This document shows positions 23,249 to 34,282 of a DNA stretch of 64,000 nucleotides, piece after piece. The translations under genes were made by a program, and so were the position numbers. The DNA is taken from assembly GCF_019320115.1 (NCBI RefSeq), contig NC_089591.1, positions 59,323,702 through 59,387,701 of the forward strand, given 5' to 3'. Positions within the stretch are counted from its first letter, which is position 1, and the number at the start of each line of letters is the position of its first letter. This DNA is from Miscanthus floridulus (lineage: Eukaryota; Streptophyta; Magnoliopsida; Poales; Poaceae). A model generated the notes under the pieces. It searched no databases, was not told where the DNA came from, and saw only the letters and a program-made list of their open reading frames with translations.

Positions 23249-23646
23249 TGTCGACATAATATGCTCGGTAGTCCACCGAGGGGTATCCCACGATGGTAGA
23301 TTGATCGGTGGGGATGCGCGTAATCAGGAACCGGATGGTGACATAAGGCGCAGAGACAACGATTTAGACAGGTTCGAGCCGTCTGATCGACGTAATACCC
23401 TACGTCCTGTGTCTTTGGTGTATTGTATTGATCCGTATGTAGATCCAATCTGATAGATCCTATCCGCTAGGGGACCCCTACCTCTCCTTATATACTCTGG
23501 AGGAGGTAGGGTTACAAGTAAAGTAGCCTATTTGGTACTATACAATGTCTTACGGTGCACGCCAAACAGCGCTGTGCATGCCTTAACCTTATGGGCTGGG
23601 CCACCTTTAGGGGCGCAGCCCATGTCTTGGGGGCTATACCCCCACA
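23249..23646 (-). mobile_element. LTR of Ty3-like copy 2, shared by two tandem units
   Basis: 398 bp from TGTCGACATAATATGCTCGG to GGCTATACCCCCACA. Its left side abuts a primer site and its right side abuts GCTAGTCCTCGAAG, the complement of the polypurine tract. One LTR therefore serves as 5' LTR for the unit on the left and 3' LTR for the unit on the right. Confidence 0.7.
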
Positions 23647-23974
23647 GCTAGTCCTCGAAGCCTGATAGTAGGTGACGTAGTCACGTGGTGTTAGGGTCAG
23701 AAAGTAGAAGACCAGCCGAGCAGGCAGCTAGTCCCTAGGCGTAGCCTCGAGATAAGAACAAGCACATTCACCACAAGGTGAAGTGTGCCCACTTAGTCCC
23801 TGAGCCTGTTGGAAGATGAAGAATGAATCTTGTAGCAGGGTCAAAGAAAAAGAAGTCTAAAAGCTTGCCGACGTCGTCCGACATGTGCGTATCAAGACCC
23901 CAGATGTGCTGTCCAAGATCAGCACCCTGATCTGAACAGCATGGAGCAGCTTAATAGCACATCGACGAGACGTA

Positions 23975-24895
23975 ACAAGATCCGAGCACCGAGGAGTCCC
24001 CGACGTAGCCGGTGATGTCCGACCAACCAGGGAGTTCCCGGTGTAGCTGGCGATGACCGAGAACTAAGGAGCGAGGAGTTCTCGGCGTAGGCGGCAATGA
24101 CAGAGCACCGAGGAGCGAGGAGCGAGGAGTCCTCGGCGTAGGCGGTGATGACCGAGCACTGAGGAGCGAGGAGTCCCCGGCATAGGCGGCGATGACCAAG
24201 CACCGAGGAGCGAGGAGTCTCCGGCGTCACTGGCAATGACCGAGCACCGAGGAGTCCCCGGCGTAGGCGGCGATGACCGAGCACCGAGGAGTCCCCCGCG
24301 TAAGCAACGATGATCGAGCACCGAGGAGCGAGGAGCGAGGAGTCCCTGGCGTAGGCGGCGATAACCGAGCACCGAGGAGCGAGGAGTCCCCAGCATCAAC
24401 GGCGATGACCGAGCACCGAGGAGCGAGGAGTCCCTGGCATCGCTGGCGATGACCGAGCACCGAGGAGCGAGGAGTCCCTGGCATTGCTGGCGATGACCAA
24501 GCACTGAGGAGTCCCCGGCGTAGGCGGCGATGTCCGAGCACCGAGGAGTGAGGAGTCAGCGTCGCTGGCGATGACCGAGCACCGAGGAGCGAGGAGCGAG
24601 GAGTCCCCGGCATAGGCGGCGATGTTCGAGCACCGAGGAGCAAGGAGTCCCCGGCGTCGCTGGCGATGACCGAGCACCGAGGAGGCGAGGAGCGAGAAGT
24701 CCCTGGCGTCGCTGGCGATGTTCGAGCACCGAGGAGCAAGGAGTCCCCGGCATAGGCGGCGAGGTCCAAGCATCGAGGAGTCCTCGGCATAGGCGGCGAT
24801 GTCCGAGCACCGAGGAGTCCTTAGCGTAGGCGGTGAGGTCCGAGCACCGAGGAGTGCTCGGCGTAGACGGCGAGGTCTGAGCACTGACGTCCGTG
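23975..24895. repeat. Minisatellite of about 34/44 bp units
   Basis: Roughly 20 units built from CCGAGCACCGAGGAG, an optional or repeated GCGAGGAG insert, TCCCCGGCGTAGGCGGCGATG or a TCGCTGGCGATG variant. The array lies in the internal region between LTR 23249-23646 and LTR fragment 25048-25161. Its minus strand stays open for up to 230 codons in several frames purely because of the repeat; I do not call it a protein. Confidence 0.85.
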
Positions 24896-25047
24896 TGGTG
24901 AAGTGTGCCCACTTAGTCCTCAAGCATGAAGAATCCGAGGGCCGAGGAGTAACCGGCGTCGCTGGCGATGAAGCACGAGCGACGAACAGTCTGGTCGACT
25001 GGTCGACGGCGAAGTGAACATTAAGTAGAAACGACCGGCGAACAGTC

Positions 25048-25161
25048 CTATTACAATATCTAGTACAAATTGTAATCTTACCGTGCACGCCTCGATCTTA
25101 CGGGCTGGGCCACCTCGGATGGTGCGGCCCATGTACCATCTTATGGTACCCGGGGGTATAT
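25048..25161 (-). mobile_element. LTR end fragment with polypurine tract
   Basis: Matches only the last about 110 bp of the LTR family (CTTACCGTGCACGCC... to GGGTATATCCCCCACA) and is followed by GCTAGTCCCCGAGCG, the complemented polypurine tract. Its left junction to internal repeat sequence is abrupt, so the LTR is truncated. Confidence 0.6.
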
Positions 25162-25443
25162 CCCCCACAGCTAGTCCCCGAGCGCCATGTATTCTGATGC
25201 GACACGCCATTTTAACCTTCTCTGAACAGTGAGGCTTGAATTCTTGACATCTTCGACCACCGTTGTTGCCGGAGAAGTAGGTTGTCCGAAGAATGTATGG
25301 TGCTCTTAAGAAGAAAGAAAAAGATTTCCGTCCTGGGAAGTGTGCCCACTTGGATTTCTATGAAGAAACGTAAGGGTGTCTTGAAGCGTAGCGTCTTTGA
25401 TCATCAGAGGCGTAGGGGTCAAAAAACAAGCACATTCACCGTA
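25162..25443 (-). mobile_element. Ty3-like internal sequence
   Basis: Internal DNA to the right of the polypurine tract, containing CACATTCACCGTAGGCGAAG, a phrase repeated at 15370 and 23765 (CACATTCACC...GGTGAAGT). No coding signal. Confidence 0.45.
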
Positions 25444-25868
25444 GGCGAAGTGTGCCCACTTAGTCCCTGAGCCTGGTAGTAGGTGACGTAGGCACGTGGT
25501 GCCAGGGTCTAAAAAGAATTCCCAGTTAAGTTAAGAATCCAATCGTCGTACAGGCGATACGAGCTGCACCGGCAGGTGCATCGTACCGATGTAGTCCCCG
25601 AGCTTGCTGGAAGGTGAGGTATGAGCCTTGTAGCAAGGTCTAAGTGAGAAAAAATATCCCAACTGTATGCGAGTCACCAGTCGCATGTAGTCGAGACGCG
25701 AAGGCCCCGAGCTATGGTCAGAGAGTGGTCGAGGCAGTCCCCAAGCACAGGTCGAGGAGCGAGCAACAAAGTCCCCGTGCGTAGCTCGAAATTCCTGCAA
25801 TATAAATATGTAGAATGGTAGTACATGATGTACAAAATAACAAACCAACAGACCATAGGAGTAGGGTA
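25444..25868 (-). repeat. Right arm of the 425-bp inverted duplication
   Basis: Complement of 21954-22378. The internal-sequence part is in the usual orientation for this cluster and the LTR piece is reversed. The 13-mer GGTAGTACATGAT occurs inside the arm (25817-25829) and again across its outer border (25865-25877). Confidence 0.85.
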
Positions 25869-26160
25869 GTACATGATCGTATGATATTGTGTGTGTGATT
25901 GAATGTGGGATGGGGCATGTCGATTAGGGAACCCCTGTCCCTTCTTATATATTCTAGAGGGGTAGGGTTAAAAAAAGTATCCTAGTCGGTTACATGGCAA
26001 GTATTAGATTACAATATCTGTAGTATCCGATCAAATCTTCTAGATGTCTTGTAGTGTACGCCAAGCAGTGCCGTGCGCCAGTTGAATCTTGTGGGCTGGA
26101 TCGTCCCTGACCGTGCGGCCCATGTCCCTTGCCGTGGGTACCTGGGGTTATACCCCCACA
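25869..26160 (-). mobile_element. 5' LTR of copy 1, second part
   Basis: LTR sequence from the GTATGATATTGTGTGTG segment to TTATACCCCCACA, matching 14720-15017. It is followed by MITE sequence (CTCTCTTTTTTTGGGGG). The flanks CTTTA (left of 14554) and CTCTC (right of 26160) do not match as a target duplication. Confidence 0.6.
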
Positions 26161-26397
26161 CTCTCTTTTTTTGGGGGTCACCAATATTTTTCTCATCTCC
26201 TCTCAAATAAAGAGGGAGTTGTATCTCCCCAATTACCTTTGGGACCACCCAACTACTATTTTTTATCCATCTTTTCTCGTATACTCTTGTGGGGCCCACC
26301 TTCTATATAGGTATTGAAGAAGATATATTGGGGCATTGTTGTAGCAACTTCCAAATATATATTAAAAAATAACATTAGGCTACCCAATACATACATA

Positions 26398-26639
26398 GGC
26401 CTTGTTTAGATTGTAAATTTTTGCAATCTGGACACTGTAGCACGTTTCGTTTGTATTTGACAAACTTTGTCCGATCATAGACTAACTAGGCTCAAAAGAT
26501 TCGTCTCGTGATTAACAACCAAACTGTGTAATTAGTTATTTTTTTACCTACATTTAATGCTCCATGTATGCGTCCAAAAATTGATGTGATGAAGAGAAAG
26601 TGAAAAAACTTGGAATTTGGAGGTGATCTAAACAAAGCC
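26398..26639. mobile_element. Tourist-like MITE, copy 2
   Basis: 242 bp with ends GGCCTTGTTTAGATTG and complementary ATCTAAACAAAGCC, flanked by ATA on both sides (26395-26397, 26640-26642). Same family as 10855-11090 and 37969-38202. Nested in the right half of the split MITE. Confidence 0.8.
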
Positions 26640-26926
26640 ATATTGGAAATAGATTATTATTAGGGAACTGGTGGAGATGCTCTTAAACACATACACTACT
26701 GAAATTCAAGGAAGTTCCTTACTCCTTTTCTCGATGGCCCAATCTTCCGATCCTCACTCCTTCCCCTGAGGGCCCAATCTTCTGATCCAGGCCTAATGCC
26801 TCTCGAGGAAGCCCATACGGAAAACCGATAACAACCACCGCACGCCCGCGCCGCACGCCGCAATCTGTTCCGCTTCTGCCGCCGCTGTGTCACCTACAAG
26901 CCTCCCCCACAGCCACGGCGCCACCA

Positions 26927-26989
26927 ATGGATTCCTTTGGAACCCACCTCCCTGCCCCACCATGCGCCCCCCTGTCCCCACTCGTCTGA
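26927..26989 (+). other. Possible upstream ORF of the ClpP gene
   Basis: ATG GAT TCC ... GTC TGA, 20 codons, out of frame with ClpP, starting 158 bp before the ClpP ATG. It matters only if transcription starts upstream of 26927, which the sequence does not tell. Confidence 0.3.
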
Positions 26990-27059
26990 CACTACCTCCT
27001 ACCTCCCCGTCCCAACCTCGTCCCATCGCTGCCGCGCCAGCGTCCAAATCTAATCCCCT

Positions 27060-27067
27060 AAACCCTA
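27060..27067 (+). promoter_or_regulatory. telo-box (AAACCCTA)
   Basis: AAACCCTAG lies 18 bp upstream of the ClpP start codon. This element is common near the starts of plant housekeeping and ribosome or organelle-biogenesis genes. No clear TATA box is visible in the GC-rich 26700-27060 promoter region. Confidence 0.5.
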
Positions 27068-27084
27068 GCGCCGCCGCCGCCGCC

Positions 27085-27864
27085 ATGCTGCGCCGCCTCG
27101 CCGCCGTCGCCCCGCGGGCCTTCTTCTCCTCCTCCTTCCCGCACACCCCGCCGCTGGCGGCGTCGGGCTACACCCCGCGCCGCGAGTACGGTCTGGTGCC
27201 CATGGTGATCGAGCACACCTCCCGCGGGGAGCGCGCCTACGACATCTTCTCGCGCCTGCTCAAGGAGCGCATCGTCTGCATCCACGGCCCCATCACCGAC
27301 GACACGGCGTCCCTCGTCGTCGCCCAGCTGCTCTTCCTCGAGTCCGAGAACCCCGCCAAGCCCGTCCACCTCTACATCAACTCCCCAGGAGGTGTCGTTA
27401 CGGCGGGCCTCGCCATCTACGACACCATGCAGTACATCCGCTCCCCCGTCACCACGCTCTGCATCGGCCAGGCCGCCTCCATGGCGTCGCTGCTCCTCGC
27501 CGCGGGGGCGAGCGGTGAGAGGCGGGCGCTGCCGAACGCGCGGGTCATGATCCACCAGCCCTCCGGTGGCGCGTCGGGGCAGGCCTCGGACATCGCCATC
27601 CACGCCAAGGAGATCCTCAAGGTGCGCGACCGGCTCAACAAGATCTACGCCAAGCATACGGGCCAGACCATCGACCGCATCGAGCAGTGTATGGAGAGGG
27701 ACATGTTCATGGACCCGGAGGAGGCACATGATTGGGGGCTCATCGACGAGGTTATCGAGCACCGCCCTGTCTCTCTTGTGTCTGATGCTGTTGGCAGTGA
27801 TTCGCCAAACCTCGGTGGCGGAACTGGGGTGAATAAAGGGACGGATGAGCCATCCTCAGCGTGA
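27085..27864 (+). CDS. CLPP2: ATP-dependent Clp protease proteolytic subunit, mitochondrial type
   Basis: Single-exon, 259-residue serine protease subunit. ClpP forms two stacked heptameric rings that degrade proteins fed in by the ClpX unfoldase. The catalytic triad is Ser132 (GQAASMA), His157 (VMIHQP) and Asp206 (ERDMFMD); the conserved YINSPGG segment is at 98-103. Residues 1-35 ([18 protein letters not shown]...) are Arg/Ser/Ala-rich with no acidic residue, a typical mitochondrial presequence. The body aligns with the nuclear mitochondrial ClpP (Arabidopsis CLPP2), and a short Ser/Gly-rich tail ends in TGA. ATG 27085 has strong context (GCCGCCATGC); the frame is also open upstream with an in-frame ATG at 26962 (41 more residues). 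No stop, frameshift or missing residue: the one intact host gene here. Its 3' end is duplicated at 41135 and 42947. Confidence 0.95.
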   Translation: MLRRLAAVAPRAFFSSSFPHTPPLAASGYTPRREYGLVPMVIEHTSRGERAYDIFSRLLKERIVCIHGPITDDTASLVVAQLLFLESENPAKPVHLYINSPGGVVTAGLAIYDTMQYIRSPVTTLCIGQAASMASLLLAAGASGERRALPNARVMIHQPSGGASGQASDIAIHAKEILKVRDRLNKIYAKHTGQTIDRIEQCMERDMFMDPEEAHDWGLIDEVIEHRPVSLVSDAVGSDSPNLGGGTGVNKGTDEPSSA

Positions 27865-28490
27865 TTGGGCAGTCACAAGGTGCAATCCTTTTTGTGTTCC
27901 TGTAGCTGTCTTATTGGAGGTGAATAACTTAATTTTCTGGCTGCTGGGCTAATCCACTAGCGACACTGTTGTTTTGCTACTTGAATTGATCTGTTGTTGA
28001 TAACGAATGCTATCTGGTATGAGCCATCATCAGTGGTTATATATGCATTGTTAAAGATTTGTTTGACTGAAATCAATCAGTCCTGTTTAAAGGATAAAAG
28101 TCCACAGCCTTGCAACATTATAATGTTGTATTTTGTCTCAGGGCTAATTCAGAGTGCCATTTCTGTATTCCACAAAATTCGAATTTCTAATATCACTGCA
28201 TGTTGTCTGGTATTTTTGGCCGTGTTATGACTTTTAAGGTTATAAGATGTTAATATTTTTAGTTAGTTGAACAGTTCGTCATTTTTGTTAAATCTCTGAA
28301 TAAGAGGTCTTCTCCCACTTGTTTTGTTTTCGTAGGACTTGATAGCTTTCTCTAGTGAGAAGCTGAGTTCATATAGAGTTTTCTATTGAGAACTGAGTGC
28401 ATCTTGCATTTTTTCTCTGCTGTTGGAGGAACTGGATACTGAATTTTCTGTGTCGGAAACTAGAAGGGACCCTTGCGTTATTTACTGTGC
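27865..28490 (+). other. 3' UTR and flank of the ClpP gene
   Basis: Contains no ORF, but is recognisably repeated, with the last ClpP codons, at 41240-41840 and 43067-43480 (shared GGGCAGTCACAAGGTGCAAT, GGTGAATAACTTAATTTT and GAAACTAGAAGGGACC). This defines the extent of the segment that was copied. Confidence 0.65.
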
Positions 28491-30259
28491 CGCGCGCTTG
28501 TCAGAATGAATCAGCCAGTGCTCTTTGAAGTGAATCAGGCTCCAGATGTTTTCTTAGTGAGAGAGTGATGATTTATTTTGGATTATGGATATCATAGATT
28601 TTTTTAGTTTTATCCTGAACTGCAGTCCTTTCAATAACATAGGAGGGAACTTTGCTTTGAATGGGATTTAGGTGAATTTTGAAGGTGTCCATTGTTCCAT
28701 TATAAAGGACGAAGCCTACTTAGTACAACTCACTGTATATATGTTTTATAACTGTATCCAAAGCACTGAACAAACATAGTCAGCCCACATTCACTGCCCT
28801 CTAAACATATTGAGATAATATATGGTGTAGTTGTGAGGGAAGGATAACTGAAGTTAGGGACTCTTAAGTAGCTTTCTGTTGATTGGCATCTGTGTGAATT
28901 AACAGTCACTGCAAAGGATTAAACTGATATCCATTACATCAAATAAGTAACACAAATAATGTAAAGAAGATCTCGAGTCATTAAAAAAGGTTCCCTCTAT
29001 TGACATAGCTAGTAGTGAGTAATTTATTTTAACAGGAGGCAAAGATATCATTTGTTCTCTTTTCATATCTCTCAGAAACTTGTTGGCATTTTTGGAGAAT
29101 GTCTTCAGTGTTAATATTTATCTTTTCTAAATGTCCCTGCAAGGAAGACGTGCACATATTGTTTCAGGAACAGTTTATGCAAGAAAAGCCAGGATACATT
29201 ATATACCAACATAAACCTCTAGTTGAATGTGGCTTACAAGAGTTGTGGTAGGTTCAGATATTTCATCCAAACTTATTAGCTTATGATGCATGAAAATGCA
29301 AACAAAATATTTGTGGTGTTCAGCTTTACTGATCTCAGAAAAAAGCACAAAAAGACTGACGAGGTGAGATTTGGACCAGTGTAGAATATGGTGTTTGACT
29401 GTTGCTTCTCAATGGAAGTGCATCAAGGTGGACTGTTGCTTCTCAATGGAAGGGCATCAAGGCATTTGACTGATGCAGCTATTGCCAAGTTTCAATACTG
29501 AAAATGGCTCTTTTCTTATTACTAATCACTCCTAAGCATATACAATCTAGAGCTTGTTGCCAACTATGAATTCTTTTCCAGTTCAAAGTTCAAACCTGCT
29601 ATAATTTTCCATCGCTAAAACTAAAAGTAAACAGGGTCTTGGGACAAAATCAATGGTGTTTAGTTGTGGAACTGCCAAACAGATATGTTACTATGTTAGA
29701 AAAATGCTCGTGCTGTCTTTTGTATTGTCAGTATTTACATGAGAGCGCATGCTGTGATCATTGATCAATCAGACGATTGTTAGCCTTTGTAGCAATGAGA
29801 GGTGTTGTAACATGTGCAAACTTGACATAGAGTAACATGATCATGCATTAGCTTGGTACAACTGTCAACTGAGTTGTTGCTACAGACATACTACTATGAT
29901 CCTCATAAATATGACGAAAGTAACATAAATCTCAATTTGTTCATCCATCCATCCATCACAGTTTGGTCTTAACGAGGGACTAACATTATAAAGCAGTTTC
30001 TTGATTGTTTCCTAACGAGGGACTAAACTTGTTACTGCTAGCCTTTTCTTCCAGATCATTGTGGCTGTATGCAGTAATGTATTAGTAATCAAAGAAATTG
30101 TAATACATGAATTTATATGGTAAAGCAATATATACGCATAGGATTTGCGAGCAAAAATAAGTACATTATGGAGTAGTAGTTTACAGCAGGTTACTACATG
30201 AACTGTTTTGAGAGAAAATAGTACTTGATAGAAGCTGACGTAGTCTTTTGTTCTATAGG
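28491..30259. other. Intergenic DNA, no gene seen
   Basis: AT-rich, stops in all frames. One local tandem duplication of about 33 bp (GACTGTTGCTTCTCAATGGA at about 29397 and 29431) and a (CATC)n patch near 29943. No transposon ends recognised. Confidence 0.4.
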
Positions 30260-33200
30260 CTATTAGTATACAAAAAGTTGCAATGGTATGAGATATTCAG
30301 CCTGCGCCGTTTTAAGCTGCACCGGCTGCTGTTCCTTTCTTCTTTCCTCTCAGCTCCGCCGCCGTCGAGCTTGCTCTCGCCGGCCAATTCGTCGCGCCTG
30401 CTCACCCACCGTCCAATTCACCACGCCCATAGCTCTGCCTCGCCTTTGCGCACTTGTTGAGCCAGCTCGCAGCACCTAGCACCGCCAGAGTTGGCCGCGC
30501 CGTGGTTCTAGTCGTGGCAAGTTCGCAGTGCCGCCGTGATCCATCTCACCGTGGCCAGTTCTCACCGCTGCAGATCCCGCTCTCTGCCTTGATGTTTTGG
30601 ACTCCCTGTGTTGCCTCGATGCTCATCGGCTCATCGGTTTTCCCTTTTATCCACAGTGCGTGTCGGAACGTCGTCTCCGTCGCGAGCTCGTGCCATCGCC
30701 ATCGCCTCCGACGCCGGCCACCTAGCTCCGTCATGTCCTCGACCTAACCAGCAGGCACATCGAGGTCACAGTGATCCCCTGGTGCTAACTGAGTTGCCTG
30801 TTTAGACTTTACCGCACCGGAGTAGCCGGAACGCCGCCGCGCCGACGAGCTCTGCTCCGCCGTCCGCCATGGCCGCGGACGAGTTCGGTGCTAACCCTAG
30901 CTTGGTCAATCAATAACGGAGGCGTGTTTGCGTGAGTGAGGTGAGCACTCCCGTGACCTTCGCGTCACCGGAGACCTCACCATGTGTCGCGCCGACGTGC
31001 CGGAGCACCGCCGGTCCGCCATGGTCGCCGGCATGGTCGCTACCGCGCCCTAGAACTTCAAACGTCTTCGTAGTTTGATGCACGAGGTTATACCGAGCAC
31101 GTAGGTATTGACGCCACCGCCGGAGACCTCGCCGTCGGCGAGAAATCATCGGTCAAAGCCCGGTGCTGCCGCGGTTAGCGCGGTCAGCCGGCGCTGTTGA
31201 CTCAGTCCCGCACGTCAGTGACCCAGGCTAGCTGTGCGTGGGTGAGAAAAGAATTTCGTCGGTTTTGATTTTCAGAAAAATATAAACATGTGTTGAACTT
31301 TGGAAATTCATAACTAATGTTTGGAGCATGATAAAAATATGAAGTTTTTTTAGTAGCCTTGTTATGATGTGCTCTACATGGGAAAATATGAATCGGTCAT
31401 TTTCAGTAATTTTGGTATGCTTAAAAAATACCTCTTTTAATTAATAAATAGACCTTCCATGATTTTTATAGGCTAAAATAATAATTATTTAATCATAAAA
31501 CTTTTTTTATGCTTTACATGCTTATAACTGCCTTCATAAAAATTATGGTACTATTTTAATAATTCTAACTTGGTTAATTAATTTAAATGTGTTTAAATGC
31601 CTTTTTTCTTTATTTAATAAATAATAAAATAAATTAGGGAAATGCTTAACTACCTTTGGTGTGTTTTACACTTTGATTGTGGACCTTGGAACACTCAAAC
31701 CCCTGTTGTTCCTTGGCAATTAATTTACTTGATTGCTATGCTTTGAATCAACTTATTTATTAATTAAAATGGCTTAATTAAATATCAAACTAATAGATGC
31801 ATGTATGGAAGTCTTGATTACTTCATGTAAGCAATATTTTGAGTAAGTGATGAAGCCATGTGAATGATTTTCATGTTAATCACTTGTTTGTGCATGTTAG
31901 TGCAATTCTCTTATGATAAATAACTAATTAACTTGTTAGTTAATAAATAAAATAGTTACCCAAATGATTAGTTAGAATATGCATGTGATTAGGTCATGTG
32001 ATGATCCTTGTTTGTTTTCATAGTTGAATTTTGTGTAATGTTAGTAAAGTACCTTGTCATGCTTGACTAGTATAACGTGATAGGTGTTACTTAATTATTA
32101 ACCACATAAATGACTTAATAACCAAATAATTCAAATGCTTTGTGAAGTGTGACCCTAGTTGTACCGCGAAGGAAAGTTATATTCAACTTTCTTAGATTAG
32201 TTTAAGTTCTGCTATGCACTTGTGTGTCCTTCGTCATGCATCATGTCATGCATTCCATCATGTTAAGCAAAGCATCATTTATGGCGTGTAGTTCTTACGA
32301 GAGTGAGAAGACTCGTGTTGATCAAGTTTCGGAGGAAGTTCATCCATCCATGGTGTTGGTGCCAAGTTAACCCCTGTGATCCTCTGTGGACTAACCTCCT
32401 CTACAACGTAGGCAAGCCCCGGATCATGAACCCTTCTCTAGTATTTACAAATCTTAATTACACTTTAAGTTTCATTAAGTAATTAGGAGTTGGTCGAATA
32501 CTGTTGCTACATGATTACCTTGATTTTAGGTATTCTTAATCGTACCCTGCTAGTATGAATAGGTCGGTATCTCTTATGCTTAGTAATGCTTAGATTTCAA
32601 TAGAAGTCGAATGATGATTTCATCATTCGTGGGAAATAGGTTTACCTTGCTTGTCTTAGCTCTGTTGATGGGTCATGAGAATACCATAATGATAATAATG
32701 TTAAATGGAGACCGGGCGGGTAGCTTGCATCGTGAAATGAATCGGTGTAGTGCTCCGCCTATGTTGATTAAGGACCGTTCGTTGTAGGGCACCGTGTGGT
32801 TGGGACTTTATAGTACTACCACATACTCCGGTAAGCCTAATACCTCGACTATTCTATTATGAGAAAAGCTAACCATGCACTGGGAGTGGGAGATGACGAG
32901 AGTAGCATGTATCCACCCTACGGAAACATCATTGATGACGTAGGGCGGTGGAGTACTGTGCTCTCGGGTAGCGTGGACTGGTTCACATTTTAGAGGATCT
33001 GAGTGAGGGTTGATATATGTAGGTCTAGGACCTGCATATGTCATGTGATAAGGAAACCCTAGCTGGGCCAAATCGATTCGAATCGCCGTGTTTCTCAGAG
33101 AAGGAGACCTGATCCTCTGACCATACATCGTAGTTAATCAATGGAACATGGTGAAAGATCGAGATGGCGGACTAGAGGGGGGTGAATAGTCCTTTCTAAA

Positions 33201-34231
33201 ATTAATCGCGTCGGCTAACCGAAACAAGTGCGGAATTAGAACTATCGGTCTAGCCAAGACTACACCCCTTTATTTATGTTCTCTAGCACCTTCCAAAGAT
33301 ACTAATTAAGCAATCAAAGGTGCCAGGCTAGCTAGAGCTCACCTAACCAATTCTAGAAGCAAGGTCACACAAACCTATGCCACTAGTACTTCAAGCAATA
33401 AGGGAGCTCCTACACAAGCTAGTAAGCAAAAGCACAAAGCCACCTAAGCTCACTAGCAATGCTCAATAATAAAGCAACCAATGCTAAATTAGAGAGCGCA
33501 ATTACTTAGCTACACAAACTAAGCAATGCGACTAACAAGGTTACACAAACCAAATTAACCACGCAAGGGAGCTACTTCTATGCTACACAAGCAAGAAAGT
33601 AACTAGTAAGCTACACAAGCTAGCTAATTACAAAAGCAACTACACAAGTACAATGTATATGAAATATAAATACAAGCTTGTGAAAGAGGATTGCAAACTA
33701 ATGGGATGAACAAGGTTGACACGGTGATTTTTTTTCTCGAGGTTCACGTGTTTGCCAACACGCTAGTTCCCGTTGTGTCGACCGCTCACTTGGTGGTTCG
33801 GCAGCTAATTGGTATCACCCGCCAAGCCCGCACGTCGGGCACCGCAAGAACCTACCCCAAAAGTGAGGGTAGCTCAATGACACGCTCAACTAGAGTTGCT
33901 CTTCACGGCTTCCACGGGGCGAGCACAATGCCCCTCACAAAGCTCTTCTCCGGAGCACCACACAAGCTTCTTGCGGGCTTCGACGGAAACCACCACTGAA
34001 CCGTCTAGGAGGTGGCAACCTCCAAGAGTAACAAGCACCACCGGCTTGCAACTCGATCATGTAGTGCCACTTAATGCAACCTCACGATGCAATCGTACTA
34101 GAATCACTCTCTCACACAATCGAATGATCACTATTAAGTATATGTGAGATGGAGGGCTCCCAAGCACTCACAAGCATGGACACAAAAGTCCTCCGAGGTG
34201 CTCAGCACCAGCCATGGCCGAGGCTACCTTC

Positions 34232-34239
34232 TATTTATA
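34232..34239 (-). promoter_or_regulatory. TATA box of the solo LTR
   Basis: TATAAATA on the minus strand, directly downstream of the GACCGGACGC array. Confidence 0.55.
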
Positions 34240-34282
34240 GCCCCACGGGCTAAACTAGCCGTTACCCCTTCACTAGGCAAAA

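Larger units (their letters stand above)
14430..26682. mobile_element. Tourist-type MITE split by about 11.6 kb of nested insertions
   Basis: The left terminus GAGCATCTCTAGCAGTTCCC (14430-14449) is complementary to the right terminus GGGAACTGGTGGAGATGCTC (26663-26682). Both are flanked by TTA (14427-14429 and 26683-26685), the PIF/Harbinger-type target duplication. MITE sequence continues inward to about 14553 on the left and from 26161 on the right. Between them lie the Ty3-like cluster (14554-26160) and, in the right half, another MITE (26398-26639). Confidence 0.7.

Noticed and set aside
23975..24895. CRISPR-like spacing of repeats
   Set aside because: Units are contiguous, variable in length and diverged, with no unique spacers; the DNA is nuclear plant DNA. 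It is a minisatellite.
24064..25088. Minus-strand frames of 146-230 codons
   Set aside because: Produced by the minisatellite; open in several phases at once and consisting of the same repeat.
27058..27762. 234-codon minus-strand frame opposite the ClpP gene
   Set aside because: Shadow of a GC-rich coding region; the plus strand carries the complete catalytic triad and family motifs.
30248..31149. Short ORFs on both strands as a gene
   Set aside because: GC-rich block in the LTR-like repeat; no initiator context, motif or splicing pattern that I can defend.
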